DNA from: Telopea speciosissima
Lineage: Eukaryota; Streptophyta; Magnoliopsida; Proteales; Proteaceae
Reading direction: 5' to 3'
Assembly (NCBI RefSeq): GCF_018873765.1
Contig: NC_057925.1
Location: forward strand, 11,481,568 to 11,545,567
DNA length: 64,000 bases
Shown: positions 1 to 11,017 of the stretch, in pieces
Numbering within the stretch: the stretch's first letter is position 1
How the letters are laid out: every line of letters begins with the position of its first letter
The notes under the pieces: generated by a model
The model's input: the letters and a program-made list of their open reading frames with translations, nothing else
The model's database searches: none
What the model was told of the DNA's origin: nothing
Translations under genes and position numbers: made by a program

Positions 1-178
1 TTATTCGAAACCCCCAGGTATCTGCAGTAGGAATGCATGACTTGGGCTTGATGATTTTGAAACACACCCCCCACGCCTGCCCTTCCTGGGTTCCTGATCG
101 AGCTGCCATCGATGTTGAGCTTGATCCACTGCCTAACCGGCCTGCACCAAAAAAACCTCCAAGACATCATGAGATTTG
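1..178 (-). mobile_element. LINE (L1-type) RNase H fragment, left copy
   Basis: On the minus strand this encodes part of a plant LINE RNase H domain, including the IDGSS..NPG start of the fold. It is cut by the window edge. It corresponds to 53483-53659, where the same LINE is seen down to its poly-A end. The right-hand target duplication is at 179-194, with one substitution relative to the copy at 53660-53675. It is not a host gene. Confidence 0.75.
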
Positions 179-195
179 AACCAGGAACCAAGTTA

Positions 196-622
196 CCATG
201 TTGGATATTGTTTATATTGGTCAATAGATTTAGTTTGATCAAAGTTGAATTTTTGGAGTCTGATTTAGTAAATTGGTTAAATTTCTAAACATATTATCTT
301 GACCAATAATTGATGGGCAGTCAGAGAGAGTGACTCAGATTTCGAGAAAACACCTATTTACTTTGGATCACAAAGGGCAAGTCCTGTATAACCATACTAA
401 TTCAATTGTGACGATTCTCTGGAGGAATCATGATATTCAAATGATTGTGGGAGAAAGAAGATGACATGCGATCCAAGTATCTGCAACTGTTTAGAGATCT
501 TGATATGTAAATTTCGAGGACAAAATTTCTTTAAGGGGGATGGACTGTAATATCCCGCATTTATTCAGCGATCCAGGTAAGTTTAAATTTTGAGGACGAA
601 ATTTTGTTAAGGGGTGGAGAAT
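196..622 (+). mobile_element. Ty3/Gypsy chromovirus-type polyprotein 3' end (fossil)
   Basis: Around 360-520 the + strand resembles the chromodomain-side end of Tekay/Del-type Gypsy polyproteins (residues such as VLDHKGQVLYN and LWRNHD). It is followed by the 'aatttcgaggacaaaattt' and 'aggggg' polypurine signature that precedes the 3' LTR in this lineage. The signature occurs twice (about 515-545 and 590-620). Most of the internal region is absent and the element is a broken remnant. The tract continues straight into the LTR at 623. Confidence 0.65.
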
Positions 623-3383
623 TGTAATACCCTAATTTTGGACTAGGGGTAATTTGGTCTTTTTACTTAATACAGGATTGACGCAAGTTGAAGTGTAGGA
701 TCTTGGACTTGCTAGGGTGCACACATGATGGTAAGTAGTGTGTCCTAGTGTAACACCCTTAATTTGAATTATTCCTTACCTAAGTATAGAATTAGGGTTT
801 TATTTATAACATATATAATTTGATTTGGAAAATAGTTCATAGTTAGTAACCTAGCCTAGTGCTCAAACATTTAATTTAATTTGTTAGAGGTCTAAAGTTC
901 TATTCTTTAGAAGTGCAATTAAACATTTTATTTCTTATAATTTTATAGGGCTTAAAAAGGGACTTCCACGATTTCTAGCCTGGGAGGTCTTTGAATTTTG
1001 TAAGAATTTAATTAGGGAAAGTATTATGGATTGATAAGGAAAGGTGAGGTGGCAATTTCCAATTGGCTGAAAAACTCAATCTTAGAAAAAGAAAGTCTTC
1101 ATAAAATAAAATCTCAACAAAAAAGGAATTTAGCTAAAATTAAACTACCTAATCTAAAATTTTAATTTAAAAAATCTTAAGTCAAGATTCCTTTTAAAAT
1201 ATTTTCATTAGAGGAAAAGTAAAGAGATCTAGTTAGAGACTAAATAGAATTCTTCTCATCTGTTTCTTTTTTGTTAGGATTAAATCCCAATAACCAAATC
1301 TCAAACCCCATTCCCTTTATCATAAATTTGAGAGAGAAAGAGAGAGCAAGAGAGGAAAATTCGTGGACTATAGAGAGGAAGAGAAGAAGAAGAAGAGAAG
1401 AAGAAGAAGAAGAAGAAGGAAGGAGAAGAAGAAGGAGAAGAAAAAGAAGGAAAGAGAAGAAGGAGATTCAGATTATATAGAATCAGCCATTTGACGTCCA
1501 ATTTCGACCCTTTTGGGGCCAAATTGAGAAAATCTTATTTCACAATAAAACGTAGCCTCATCTCTTATTTTAGAAACCCAACTTGAATCAGTCCAAACGA
1601 ATATTTAAGAAGAGAGATATCGCTGATTTATTGAAGGTAGGTCATTCTGTCAAAAAATCTGTGTTTCCCAAATCCGAGTTTAAGCAATACCTTGAAATTG
1701 ATTTCATCATTACCTTACTCATGGGACTCCATTAAAGGGATTCTGAACTAGGAAAATGTAGATCAACATCATTGAAGCATTGATTTGAGGTCACCTATAG
1801 AAACCCTAGTCGCTTCACACAATGTGAGTAGATCTTCAACCATTATACTTGATATTTTCCTTACATATAAAATTTATTTTGATACATTGTTTTAAATCTG
1901 AAATTTAGTTTTAGATTGAGATTTATCATGCCAAAAACATATTTCATTCATGCTTTTACTCAATTAAATTGTTCACACATGATTGCTTGCAAGGAATGAT
2001 GATATCCTTATGATTTAATTCACATATGTGTGTGTAGAATTTTTAATAATATCATGTTTATAGACTAATGAATCCAATGCTTATTTGTTGATAGTATGAT
2101 GAAGGTCTTTGAATGATTCTTCATGATTATAACCTAATGCATGATGTTTGTGGATGATGCATAAAAAACTGATTTTGTTTTGGGTTTATCTTTTAATTTA
2201 CATTGATGTTATTGTTGGATATGTGATTGTGAAGATTTTGCCCAATCTTCCCTATTATTGTTCTTCACTTTATGCATTAATATGTTGATGAAAGTTACTG
2301 TTTTTAAACTTTATTTTCATTCTTTTCAATAATATGTGTTAGGGTGGAATTGGGGAGTCATGACCCTAAGTTTCGAACTTGGATGTATAGCCCTAAATTA
2401 TAAGTAAATCCACGATTGTTATTTTGTTGTTTATCTAACCGACATTGGTGAATATGTTGGGGTAAAGATAAGTTGGCGAGTTTTTGAGCTACGGGTTTAC
2501 CCTTATTGGAGCTATATGGACACTACTAGAAAGAGGGAGATGATAAAAAACTCTCCAGGAGGGCATTGCTGGTAAAACCTTAAGGGGCTCTGACTCGGTC
2601 TGGGGCAAGTTTGGTCACTAGTTTCTCTATTAGTTTCTTGATGTTGAGAGGGAACAGTGGTGTTGTAGTTGATCATAGCTGGAGTTCATAAGCCGCTATC
2701 ATGAGGGCCTTGACCAGTGTATGGTAACTAGTTCACACTAATCCATTAGGGAGTGATGTGTTTGTTATTTTACATTCTTTGAAACTATCTTTTGTTGATT
2801 GTTGTCATATATACTTTTCATTATGGTAGTGGTGATAAGCAAATACGGTTATGATCATTTTGTTTTGTTTTTTTTTTTCGGATCTAGATACACATATTAT
2901 TGTATGTCTTTATATTTTGTATTACTTGTGCATGTTTTCACACCTGTATAGTTGTTGTGGATTTATTTGCTAATATTTTTTCGAAGCTTACCCTCACCGT
3001 TTTTCAGATGAACAACTTTATGAATGCGAACCTGGATGTGAGGATGTACTAGAGGAGGAGGTCCAAGAGGACGAAGCGTTTGGATTAGAAAAGGACGACT
3101 ACTATTAGACACTTGACACTTCCTTTAAATTTTAGAAGAACTCATAGTTTGTTTGAGTTTAATTTAATTTTGGAGATTGTAACCTTTATTTAAGGTTTTT
3201 AAGTTTAATTTAAAAGTTGTAATAACTTAGTTTGACTACCCTACTTTAGTTGAAGTCTTAATCTATACATTTTAGACTTATGTTTGTATTTTGGTTCTAC
3301 TCCGGTTCATATCTCCTTAACATAAATGATCTTGTGGACCGTCAATGTCCCTAAACCGCTTGGGTGGTTTTGGAGGCGTTACA
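623..3383 (+). mobile_element. Ty3/Gypsy long LTR (about 2.76 kb), left copy
   Basis: The LTR starts TGTAATACCC right after a polypurine tract and ends GGCGTTACA, so its ends form the TGTAA/TTACA inverted pair expected of an LTR. Its length, 2.76 kb, is large. It includes a purine-rich GAA tract near 1380-1460 and a short conserved coding-looking stretch near 3008-3110. No second LTR of the same element is in this copy, so this is a 3' LTR of a truncated fossil. The matching LTR is at 54104-56867. Confidence 0.75.
1379..1465 (+). repeat. GAA/GAG purine tract
   Basis: An almost pure purine stretch of agaag/gaagaa units lies inside the Gypsy LTR. It produces false Arg/Glu-rich and Ser/Phe-rich reading frames on the two strands. 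The copy at 54860-54945 is one GAA unit longer. Confidence 0.9.
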
Positions 3384-3393
3384 GTGTGTGTGT

Positions 3394-3395
<2 letters not shown>

Positions 3396-3424
<29 letters not shown>
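3396..3424 (+). repeat. (GA)n microsatellite
   Basis: A pure GA run directly follows the Gypsy LTR end and a short GT run. The partner at 56880-56914 is longer, so the locus is length-variable between the two duplicate blocks. Confidence 0.9.
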
Positions 3425-3426
<2 letters not shown>

Positions 3427-3428
<2 letters not shown>

Positions 3429-4689
3429 AGGGACGTAAGAGGAAGTCATGGGGAAGGAAAATAGCAACTGATAAATATTTGTTCATCCTGACAGTTTATT
3501 CAACAAGGCCTACTAAAATATATATGTTGAATCAAGATTCAGCCTAACTAAGTATATATAACACATAAACATGTTTTTGGGCATATTTCTTTCTAAAATT
3601 CAATTAAAACAAATTTATCATTACCATGTTCAGATCAAGAAAATAAGAACCAGTGAAATGCTATTTATCTTGTTGAAGATAAACAAATCAGATCATTCTT
3701 TAAATACTCCCATGTTACTTTTTGAGTATGGAATTTATAACTACTTTATATGTTTAAATAAAATTTCTGTGCAAGTTAATACAAGAACTTAGAAGCTGCT
3801 AGTACAAGCATAACTAGATCTGTTTAAGAGAAGAAGAAGACAGATGTTTATACATATTCAATAGATGGGATTGATAGGGCTACCAAAATGGTAGACTACT
3901 ATTATTTCCTCAACGGTGATAATTACTGCCCCTGTGTAGCATTAGTTTTGTAGTGCCATTTGATATGATTATCGTGACCCAATCACTATCCACTCACATA
4001 TGCTTTTACATGACCATATATTGTGTATTAAGAGTATCTCTTAGGTACCAGGGCAACTAGGTGTGGCAATAGGTCATGTCAGGACATCTTCGTGTTGTGT
4101 TGGAATCTCTTCACCCCTAATGAACAGGATATGATAAATGAGTCATGTTTGTGTCAACAAACAACAATATACTATATTCGTATGATCTTAATTTTTGGTA
4201 AATAGTTTGTCTTAGATCACATTAAATTCATCTCATACAAGCCGTTTTGGGTAAAATTGAATTAAGATATCCTTACAAAATGACAAAAATAGTCTCTTTC
4301 GAGCCCAATGCACAAAAATAAATAAATTGAAACACCAAGTTATAACTTCATCCATGTTTAGGTATCATATAACATATATACATAACTTATTTAATTTTCT
4401 AGTTCTTTTATATTCAGAAGTTATAATACCCAACAAGTACAACACCACGTATCCTTAACCGTGTTGTGTCATGTATGTAGTTTGGCTATTCATATTTGAA
4501 ATTGACACCCAAGAGGCACTGAATCATATACTTCACTTGTACAATTTTGTTTGGTAGAGAAGAAGATTAGATTAGTTATTATTTGTTAATTTCCTCCCAA
4601 AACTTGTTTATTTGTAAATTAAGGATTTAACATACTTGTTTTTTGAGGTTCCACCCCATTGTAAGTCGATGTATAAACTAAACCTTGTA
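3427..4689. other. AT-rich intergenic sequence upstream of CML-A
   Basis: I see no gene, RNA or recognisable transposon here. Short open frames are conserved in the second copy (56915-58178) only because the whole block is duplicated; none has a domain or codon signal. Confidence 0.6.
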
Positions 4690-4982
4690 TTTGTATGACT
4701 TTTGAATGTGGAATCAAGAATGCTCATCATCACTCAAATCTGGGACCCAATCCATGCATACACTTTTTACAACAACCCGTCCTTTTTAAGCTCTGGATAC
4801 TTATTCTTTCTCACACTGAAAATGATTTGTCTTTAAGCAACACTCCCATGAATGTTTATATAGGCAAATATTCCAACAATTCAATATTGAGGAACTTTTA
4901 ACCTAGACCAGTCCTTTTTAAACTCTAGAATCTGATTCTTTCTTTTTTACTTACCATGAAGTCTCCATCCTCTCAAAGTCTC

Positions 4983-4989
4983 TATATAA
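4983..4989 (+). promoter_or_regulatory. TATA box of CML-A
   Basis: TATATAA lies 90 bp before the CML-A ATG at 5079, in a ~300 bp upstream region that is also present before the intact CML-C (TATA at 47968-47974). The promoter of the broken copy therefore looks preserved. Confidence 0.7.
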
Positions 4990-5078
4990 GTCTCTTTGCA
5001 TGCTCTTTCATTTCCATCACAGCAAAGAGCAACAGGCAACAAGAAAAGAAATAGTACTCAACGTTCCTAGCTACTCTA

Positions 5079-5276
5079 ATGGCAACTGCTATTGTTTCCA
5101 AGACAACATTATCCAAATGGTTCTCCAACAAGAGCTTTATGCTAAGTGTCCATCGCCTTCAGCATTCCAAAAAAAAATCAAGAAATGATGAACTCCAACA
5201 AATATTTCGTCACTTGGATGCTGATGGTAAGAGAAACTATACAAAGAATACAAAAAACAAGAGAAGAAACAACTAA
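5079..5276 (+). pseudogene. CML-A: 5' fragment of a calmodulin-like EF-hand gene
   Basis: The frame begins MATAIVSKTTLSKWF and is close to the first ~50 residues of the intact CML-C (48072-48572). It runs through the entering helix of EF-hand 1 (DELQQIFRHLDADG) and then changes to unrelated Lys/Asn-rich sequence that stops after 65 residues. From about 5230 to 5505 a ~275 bp foreign stretch replaces the rest of the coding region, after which the CML 3' flank resumes near 5505. The switch falls exactly at GATGGTAAGAG, a good 5' splice-site sequence, with a pyrimidine-rich TTTTTCCCAG at about 5453-5462. A spliced product would still stop within a few codons. Calcium binding is not expected because the EF-1 loop is incomplete and EF-2 to EF-4 are missing. 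TATA and 5' leader are intact, so it may still be transcribed. Confidence 0.8.
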
Positions 5277-5504
5277 AGAAGTCTCACACGGACAGACCCA
5301 TGAAAGAGAGACAAAGCCAACAAGACAACTACTCACTTAAGGATAAACAAACACAAATCTCATAGTGGATCGAGAAAGAAAGAACCAAAAAGATCTCATC
5401 AATGGTTCGACCATGAGACAACAATACCCTAATTTTGAACCAAGAAGCAATTTTTCCCAGAGTCGGTGGAGTATTGATACAGCTCACAAGGGTATTTTGG
5501 ATAT

Positions 5505-5987
5505 TTGGCACCTATTCGATGTGTGCGTGGCAAATAAGTTTGCAAAAATAAAAATAATGAGGTTAGGCACTAGGAATGTAAGTCAAGTGTGAACCACATA
5601 ATTAATAATTAAGAACAGGTTTGCTATGTACTAACTTTGAATCTCAAGCTTGGTAATGTCTTTTCTAATATCGGTAAATCTAATTTAATTATTGAGAAAG
5701 AAAAAGAGATCGATTTATTACAACCAAAGGACAGCAGCCCTATAACATCTCATGGGCATTCCCGAGAGAAGAAAGGCACCTCCAACACTAAAACGAACAT
5801 ACACGCTCCAAACATCGCCCAATTTGCTAATTAGTTGTTATCCCTTTAGACCAAGACTTGCTCTGGCAGTCTGGCATAGCTTGCTTAAAAGCATGCATGT
5901 GGCTTGTTCAGTGAATCAAGTACTCCTCATTGCATTGGTGTTTGGTATGCACCTTCCATGCTTTCCAACCCCACCCAATGTATTATT
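5505..5987 (+). repeat. CML downstream flank, unit A
   Basis: This flank is shared with the downstream side of CML-B (9236-9654) and, with an interruption, of CML-C (about 48600-48930 and 49545-49770). It contains the conserved 'aaaggacagcagccct' block. No coding gene is supported here. Confidence 0.8.
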
Positions 5988-6708
5988 TGTTAGGATTTAA
6001 ACACCAATCTGGTTAACCGAATGGGCAGCGGAATCGGATTGGATATTTACCTTTGCATTCAAGTTTGAGATCTCTTCTCATAACAAAAATTAAGCGGGAA
6101 ACATAGGATACCTGAGAACCATAAATGTAGTTCCTGCTTCAGATAATAGCTCTTCCATACTCGAGCAACAATGGGGATTGAAAGTTGTTTTATTTTTCAA
6201 GCTTCAATCCAAAGCAAAACCAACATGAACGTTCACTTGATATTCCCCAATTAAGGATAGTGGATTTCATATTGAGCATCTCTTTCGTTCACGATGCGAT
6301 ATCACGAATCCAACACACTAATATATAGTCCACATGACATCAACCATTAGTGTACGAAAACCCATAATGAAACACCATAATGATACGATCTCTTAGGTCA
6401 AAGGACTGGTGATGGGTACGCATCTCTCCTTAATATGGCAGGTAGTAACACATGTGAGAATTTGTATTAGATTTTTTCTATTTATAGAAATAATGTGTGG
6501 TTACATTTATGCTCTGAAAACAACTTTTCTAGTGACATACAATCTAACGACCATATGAATGGGATGTCCAGTCCTATTCTTAGTAGAGAACTATTTTGGG
6601 TGAAAACCCATGGAACAAACATTTAAGTCCGTAAATAAATTCATGCAATAATTAATATTAAATTTATTTTTTTCAAAATAATCCAGGTTTGATGGACACA
6701 CTCCAACA
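5988..6708 (-). mobile_element. Copia-type LTR, unit A (internally shortened)
   Basis: It begins TGTTAGG and ends CTCCAACA, matching the LTR at 9655-11017 at both ends but about 640 bp shorter in the middle. The CML-C flank near 49765 reads straight through the equivalent point, which gives an empty site. The left 5-bp flank is TTATT and the right flank is only similar (TTCTC). Internal layout resembles the 1.7 kb LTR family at 24236, read on the minus strand. It is a solo LTR fossil. Confidence 0.65.
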
Positions 6709-8475
6709 TTCTCCCCCACGTCGGGCTTCTCCCTCGGTTTCCACCTGGCCCCTGGCTGTCCTCAAAGCATGACCACCAGACCCCCCTATAAAAAAAGTCG
6801 TCTTATCCCCAACAGTTACTATTTGCTTTTGTAATACAGAGAGAATGACCAACTAACCATACATATGTATCTCATGCAAGAAGCTAGTTTTATTCCATCT
6901 ACCGATTTTTTATTTTATACATACATACATACATATTTATAAGAACAAAGTTTCTCGGCCGGGAGTGTAGCCTTTGCGCTAGCGCCATAGTGTCTTGTCT
7001 CTCTCCTCCTCCCTATAAATGACCTCCCTACTAAATAAAAATAAATTAAAATCCCCTTGTCAAATTATCCCTCCAAATAATTGGGTTGCCCGCCCATTGC
7101 TAAATGACTTAAATTGTAGCAATAATAAAAACTATTGCTATGTATACCTTTTCAGTGGGTTTTTTATTACCATTGATATATTCTATTTTTTATTGAGAAA
7201 AAATTGTTTCAAACATTACTGCTATTACTTCTAATATTTTGATACTATTTATAGTCTTTATAATTATATCATAATTTTGTTGTATTTTTTGCAATATTTG
7301 TCACAAATAATTAACTTCAACTCAATTTGTACTATTTACTGGATTTTTTATGTTTTAATTTTATTTTTTCTGATTGATTCACGATCGATATTTGAGTTGA
7401 TACCAAAAATATATATTTTTTCAATTTTATTATTTAAGGGATATTTTCTTTTCTTTTTTTATTTTGAATGTTAATTCTGAACACATGGATGGGTACGTAT
7501 ACATATATTTATATATTTAATAATTAAATAGACATGGTCTATATTACAAAAGTTATAGAAAACTGTTGCTTTATATGTTTTATTTTTTATTATTTTATAA
7601 TCATCGCTTCACCATTATTATTGGTATAATAATTACTAATAATAAATTTTATTTCTTGGATTTCTATAGTTTAGGCTGATCTTCCCAAATCTATCTGATT
7701 CCTACTAAATTGAGAAGTGTTTACCAAATTCATATATTACCGTGTATGACAGCTTTCGCCAAAAAAAAATTTGAATATTTAGTTTAATTAAAAGTAATTG
7801 GTTGATTTACACATTTAGTTTCGATTACTATTACAAGTTTAGGGTTTAGGGTTTAGAGTACTAGTTAATAAGGTTATAGGCAGTCAATAATTTTTTTTTC
7901 TTTAAACTGCTTATAAGTTTCTTGCTCCTCTTACTCCTCCAACAGTTCACTCCACCTCCTCATGGCTCTTGTTTTACAAAAGCACACTAACCTTTATTGC
8001 CTCCATTTGTGCAATATTCACCGATCAATGGTGAATTATGTAGTTCTAGCTAACTAATTTATTACTTTTTTTATAAATTTGTTTACATTTTGAGGATTTT
8101 TTTTGGACATTTACTGTTTTTTACATATATAATGCAAGAAATATATCATTTTATGCAATAGTTTAAAAAAATTTACATTTTTATTTCCAATGTATATTTT
8201 TATATTGGTTTGGATTTTATTGTATTTTTATAAATTTATTATAATTTTGATTGCAATTTTTGTAATATTTCAGACAAAAATGTTTAATTATAGTACCTAC
8301 CGCCACTAATTGTAGTACGTTTGGAATTTTTTATTGATAACAAAGGTTATTCAACAATGTAATTATTGTTGCTAATAGTTTGTAAATAGAAGCGATTAAA
8401 CTTTACCATTGCTAAATACAACTATGATGGTCAGATTAAACAATTATCGGGGTTAAACAACCGCAAAATATTTTG
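6709..8475. other. AT-rich spacer between CML-A and CML-B
   Basis: The first ~600 bp (6709-7310) are shared with 11018-11620 as part of the A/B duplication. Around 6945-7010 is a degenerate copy of a MITE-like repeat ('cgggagtgtagcc'), recurring in diverged form at 28526 and 52346. The segment 8361-8450 is homologous to sequence flanking the LINE-B insertion at 50130/51622. I see no gene. Confidence 0.6.
7838..7858 (+). promoter_or_regulatory. Telo-box-like TTTAGGG run
   Basis: Two complete TTTAGGG units plus a partial third lie in tandem. In plants such short interstitial runs act as telo-box elements in promoters or are chance remnants. It lies about 950 bp upstream of CML-B and is repeated near 61316-61336. 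Confidence 0.4.
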
Positions 8476-8499
8476 TGGTAGATTTCCAAAATATTTTTC

Positions 8500-8645
8500 T
8501 TTTGGAAAATTACGTTCCCTCCCCTGTACTTTGCCCTAATTACACATTCCTCCCCTTGGTTTTTTTCACCTTACATTTTGACCCCTTATGGCTAACAGTG
8601 TTAGGGTGCTGTTAGTTAATGGTTTGAAAAGATAATATTACCCTT
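8500..8645. repeat. Dispersed repeat before CML-B
   Basis: The ~150 bp 'ggaaaattacgttccctcccc' region matches 46500-46725 in inverted orientation and 62000-62110 in the duplicate block. It reads like a common plant dispersed repeat with a 'tttgccctaattacacattcc' core. I cannot place it in a family. Confidence 0.55.
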
Positions 8646-8715
8646 TACTAACAAATTAAAACTGCATTTCCAATTCTACCCTTTCATCATCTGTAAAATT
8701 GTTTAGGGCTTCCAA

Positions 8716-8794
8716 GCTTCTCCAACGACAGCAACCTCCAAGCTTCTTCGGCGACAGCAACCTTCAAGCATCTCCGGCGACAGTCAACCTTCAA
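8716..8794 (+). repeat. Three-unit 26-27 bp tandem repeat fused to CML-B
   Basis: Three imperfect units start at 8716, 8742 and 8768, each of the form gcttct-ccggcgacag-caacctt-caag. The last unit runs into the CML coding sequence at TCAAG, so the CML-B front end has been replaced by this repeat. Confidence 0.75.
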
Positions 8795-9207
8795 GAAATG
8801 ATGAACTCCAACGAATATTTCGTCACTTGGATGCTGATGGTAATGGGAAAATCTCAGGATCTGAACTCAGATCCTACCTTGCCTCTAAAAGGGAGTTCAT
8901 GTCACCTGAGGAAGCTCAAGGTGTGACCAATGAACTCGATGCAGCTAGCGGTGACAGTTTGATACTCAGCTTTGATGATTTTGCAATGTTGATGGAGCGT
9001 GAAGGTGGGGATGATGATCTGAAAAGAGGCTTTCAGATGTTCGCTGCGAAGAGTTCTGGGTCCATTACATTGGAGGGCTTGCAGAGGATATTTGGTCGCC
9101 TTGGAAACAAAATGTCGAATGAAGAGTGCAAGAGCATCATACAGGCATTCGACTGCAACGGCAATGGTGTGATTGATTTTACCGAGTTCCAGCAGATGAT
9201 GGCTTAA
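8791..9207 (+). pseudogene. CML-B: calmodulin-like gene lacking its native 5' end
   Basis: From SRNDELQRIFRHLDADGNG to the stop, this encodes the EF-hand body of the CML seen intact at 48072. EF-1 loop (D-A-D-G-N-G-K-I-S-G-S-E) and EF-4 loop (D-C-N-G-N-G-V-I-D-F-T-E) are canonical; EF-2 and EF-3 are degenerate as in CML-C. It keeps the GRLGN linker between EF-3 and EF-4 that CML-C lacks, so B is ancestral-like there. The N-terminal ~34 residues and the native promoter are gone. In frame upstream is tandem-repeat sequence with a stop near 8705 and no ATG, so the first usable ATG would be after EF-1, within REFMSPEEAQ. Either it is dead, or it starts from an unseen upstream exon. The EF-hand frame is undamaged, which suggests recent loss or residual use. 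Confidence 0.75.
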
Positions 9208-9654
9208 TCGTATCAATGTTTGCACCTGTTCTATTGTTTGCAAAAATAAAAATAATGACGTTAGGCACTACGACTGTAAGTCAGGTGTGAACCACATAAT
9301 TAATAATTAAGAACAGGTTTGCTATGTAATGACTTTGAATCTCAAGCTCGGTAATGTCTTTTCTAATATCGGTAAATCTAATTTATTGAGAAAGAAAAAG
9401 AGATTGATTTATTACAAACAAAGGACAGCAGCCCTAGAACATCTCATGGGCATTCCCGAGAGAAGAAGGGCACCTCCAACACTAAAAAGAACATACGCGC
9501 TCCAAACAGTACACAATTTGCTAATTTGTTGTTATCCCTGCAGACCAAGACTTGCTCACATGTCTGTGGCTTGTTCAGTGAATCAAGTACTCCTCATTGC
9601 ATTGGTGTTTGGTATGCACCTTCCACGCTTTCCAACCGCACCCCATGTATTATT

Positions 9655-11017
9655 TGTTGGGATTTAAACACCAATCTGGTTACCCGAATGTGCACCGGAA
9701 TCGAATTGGATATTTACCCTTGCATTCAAGTTTGAGATCTCTTCTCATAACAAAAATCAAACGGGAAACATAGGATACCTGAGAACCATAAATGTAGTTC
9801 CTCCTTCAGATAATAGTTCTTCCATACTCAAGCAATAATGGGGATTGAAAGTTTTTTATTCTTCAAGCTTCAATCGAAAGCAAAGCCAACATGAACGTTC
9901 ACTAACGAATTAGGGTTTCTAAAATCTTAACCACACACCATCACTCAAAGGGAGCAAGAGAGAGGAGAGAGAAAAAGTTTGCCAAGGGGGAGGCCAGAGA
10001 AATTCAACCAAGCCAGTGAGTGCCCCCGCCCCCTTTGTGGTGTGTTGTTATAACTCTCAACACCTTAGGATTGGGGTGGATTCCCTTATTCACTTTCCTA
10101 ATGTGAAAAGGAAACTTGACTAGCTACCCAACTTGCTTCTAAAGAGGGAAGATGTAGAATCTAAAAGGGATTTTGTGTTCTCTTTAATTAGTCAATATTT
10201 TATTTAATAAAATACTATAATTAAATGGCCAACAACCTCTTATTTTTCCAATTAAATGTCATGCATAATTAAACTCTTTAATCTGCATATAAGACCCTCC
10301 ACTAAACAATATCTCATGATGGACTATAGAGTATTTAATTAAATATTGTCAAACCCCAATCCATCATACAAGTCTTTAATTAGAGATCCTGTGTTCACAG
10401 TAGGATGACCAAAAATGCGTTTAAACATTGTTTGAAATAATATACTGATATACTTAATAAATTGAAAATAAATTTTGTAAACAATTTATAAGAATGCCAC
10501 TGGATCTGCATTCCAGTCCAATTGATCATAGACATTCTTTCTACTTGATATTCCTCAATCAAAGGTAGTGGATTTCATATTGAGCATCTCTTTCGTTCAC
10601 GATGCGACATCACGAATCCAACACACCAATATATAGTCCACATGACATCAATCATTGGTGTACTAAAATCCGTAATGTAACACCGTAACGATACAATCTC
10701 TCAGGTCAAAGGACTGGTGATGGGTACGCATCTCTCCTTAATACGACAGGCAGTAACACATGTGAGAATTTGTACCAAATTCTTTTCTATACGCACAAAT
10801 AATGTGTGGTTACATTTATGCTCTGAAAACAACTTTTCTAGTGACATAAAATGTAACGACCATATGAACAAGATGTCCGGTCCTATTCCTAGTCAAGAAC
10901 TATTTTGGGTGAAAATCCATGGAACAAACATACAAGTCCGTAAATAAATTCACGCAATAATCAATATTAAATTTATTTTTTCCAAAATAATCCAGGTTTG
11001 ATGGACACACTCCAACA
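9655..11017 (-). mobile_element. Copia-type solo LTR, unit B (1.36 kb)
   Basis: It begins TGTTGGGA and ends CACTCCAACA, with ends pairing as TGTTGG/CCAACA. It is present at the same position in unit A and absent from unit C, so it inserted before A and B separated. The 5-bp flanks are similar but not identical (TTATT/TTCTT). No internal coding region accompanies it. Confidence 0.7.

Larger units (their letters stand above)
1..10516. repeat. Segmental duplication, left copy
   Basis: The whole stretch reappears in the same orientation at 53483-64000, with an offset that drifts only from 53481 to 53490 because of small indels. By eye the two copies agree at roughly 98-99%. Base 1 is already inside the repeat, so the true left boundary is outside the window. 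The copy includes non-repetitive CML gene pieces as well as transposons, so it is a duplication of a genomic block and not two insertions of one element. Confidence 0.95.

Noticed and set aside
1271-1522. Open frames rich in Arg/Glu or Ser/Phe (also 54752-55006)
   Set aside because: They come from a GAA/GAG purine tract within an LTR; no domain, and length varies with repeat number.
7838-7858. Interstitial telomere or chromosome end
   Set aside because: Only about two and a half TTTAGGG units, repeated once by the block duplication; too short for a telomeric tract.
5079-9207. CML-A and CML-B as two exons of one gene
   Set aside because: Both contain the LDADG segment, there is no acceptor at the matching phase in B, and ~3.5 kb of spacer contains an LTR. 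I kept it only as something RNA data could test.
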